A program made the position numbers and the translations under genes. The notes below the pieces were generated by a model, which worked only from the letters and a program-made list of their open reading frames with translations, searched no databases and was not told where the DNA came from. A stretch of 64,000 nt of DNA from positions 1-64,000 of the forward strand of contig JAHCAZ010000018.1 of the NCBI GenBank assembly GCA_019634615.1, written 5' to 3'. Position 1 is the stretch's first letter; the number at the start of each line of letters is the position of its first letter. Of this stretch, positions 63,231 through 64,000 are shown in pieces. The stretch comes from Opitutaceae bacterium. Lineage in GTDB: Bacteria; Verrucomicrobiota; Verrucomicrobiia; Opitutales; Opitutaceae.

Positions 63231-64000
63231 ATGGCCACCAAGGAAGACTATTACGAGCTGCTCGGGGTCGAGCGCAGCGCCACCGCCGACGAACTGAAGA
63301 AGGCCTACCGCAAGAAGGCGGTGCAGTACCATCCGGACAAGAACCCGGGCAACAAGGCCGCGGAGGAGATGTTCAAGAAGGTATCCGAGGCGTATGACGT
63401 CCTCAGCGACGCGGACAAGCGCGCGGCCTACGACCGCTACGGCCACGCGGCCTTCCAGCAGGGCGGCATGGGTGGCGGTCCCCGCGGGGGCGGCGGTTTC
63501 CACGATCCGTTCGACATTTTCCGCGAGGTCTTCAACCAGGGCGGGGGTGGCGGCATCTTCGACGAGATGTTCGGCGGCGGCGGACGCGACGGCAGCCGCG
63601 ACGGTTCCGACCTGCGCTACGACCTCGAGATCACCCTCGAGGAGGCCGCCCGGGGGGCCGAGAAGGAGATCTCTTTTCGCAAGAACGTGACCTGCGAGCG
63701 CTGCGAGGGCTCGGGCGCGGAACCCGGCTCCAAGCGGGTCAGCTGCCCGACCTGCCGGGGCGCCGGTCAGATCCGCCGGTCCGGCGGCATCATCACCTTC
63801 ACCCAGACCTGTCCGACCTGCGGCGGCGCGGGCACCAAGATTGAGAAGCCCTGCAGCGCCTGCCGCGGCGAGGGACGGGTGCCCAAGACCACCAAGCTGC
63901 ACGTGCGCATCCCGCCCGGCGTCGACAACGGCTCGCGCCTGCGCTCGGTCGCCAACGGCGAGGCCGGCCTCGCCGGCGGCCAGGCCGGCGACCTGTACAT
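63231..64000 (+). CDS. dnaJ: Chaperone DnaJ (3' end outside window)
   Basis: The first 256 codons of DnaJ. J domain (about 2-70) with the HPD motif YHPDKNPGN, a Gly/Phe-rich region (about 75-125), and the zinc-binding domain with four CxxCxGxG repeats: [24 protein letters not shown] and CSACRGEG, all intact. The frame is open to the window end in the C-terminal client-binding domain ([16 protein letters not shown]). It follows grpE by 12 bp; dnaK is not in the window. Confidence 0.96.
   Translation, partial: MATKEDYYELLGVERSATADELKKAYRKKAVQYHPDKNPGNKAAEEMFKKVSEAYDVLSDADKRAAYDRYGHAAFQQGGMGGGPRGGGGFHDPFDIFREVFNQGGGGGIFDEMFGGGGRDGSRDGSDLRYDLEITLEEAARGAEKEISFRKNVTCERCEGSGAEPGSKRVSCPTCRGAGQIRRSGGIITFTQTCPTCGGAGTKIEKPCSACRGEGRVPKTTKLHVRIPPGVDNGSRLRSVANGEAGLAGGQAGDLY

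Overview
The window is a high-GC, densely coded chromosome segment from a Gram-negative bacterium. My best guess is Verrucomicrobiota, order Opitutales (Opitutaceae-like). The signs are a large PEP-CTERM protein built of autotransporter-type beta-strand repeats, lipoproteins and a predicted outer-membrane barrel, a FloA/NfeD operon, and operon-head start codons preceded by C-rich tracts with no Shine-Dalgarno sequence. There is no plasmid, prophage, transposase or CRISPR signal. I read about 60 protein genes, one tRNA-Leu(UAG), one candidate leader peptide and several clear intrinsic terminators. Taxonomy and functions come from sequence reading only.

Layout. 1-9 kb: phosphatidylserine decarboxylase (its 5' end lies outside the window), a Tat-exported amidase, a PhyH-type dioxygenase, tRNA-Leu, then purK-purE running into sbtA-sbtB (bicarbonate transporter and its PII-like regulator), a threonine dehydratase, a VOC protein and an OGG-like DNA glycosylase. 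7.6-12.5 kb is rich in short repeats (7-nt and 9-nt tandem units, REP-like hairpins), several of which enter genes. 9.2-15.5 kb: a secreted protein, an orphan OppA-type lipoprotein, and a heterodimeric ABC exporter preceded by what looks like a complete ribosome-controlled transcription attenuator. 15.6-21.6 kb: an ECF sigma factor with an anti-sigma/VWA fusion protein, then the PEP-CTERM protein. 21.7-30.2 kb: a barrel/cupredoxin/adenylate-cyclase operon, a TesA-like esterase divergent from a YbbA-YbbP-like ABC system, a SlyD-like isomerase and a polyphosphate glucokinase.

30.2-35.2 kb holds a candidate structured RNA and a MacA / ATPase / two-permease efflux operon. 35.2-45.4 kb: a DUF5684 membrane protein, an adenylate kinase with a long extra domain, an AlgB/KinB-like two-component pair, a U32 protein, an MFS transporter, an OxyR-like LysR regulator with a predicted binding site, and a small membrane protein. 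45.4-51.3 kb: a second ECF sigma/anti-sigma pair linked to a PDZ protein, small membrane proteins, and an overlapping TatA-Smr-phosphodiesterase chain. 51.3-64 kb: an AraC regulator divergent from a second PhyH-type dioxygenase, a Rieske ferredoxin, an aldose-epimerase relative, NfeD-NfeD-FloA, a RodZ-like protein, FtsK, mannose-6-phosphate isomerase, GrpE and DnaJ (cut by the window end).

The strongest candidate for an undescribed system is the leader at 15,396-15,551: a 20-codon ORF, then four segments that can form alternative 1:2, 2:3 and 3:4 hairpins, the last being a terminator, in front of a two-gene exporter with one degenerate ATPase site. Next are the structured leader before the MacA-like operon, and the 7-nt and 9-nt repeats that appear to have supplied a start region, a signal-peptide core, a stop codon and an exporter linker.
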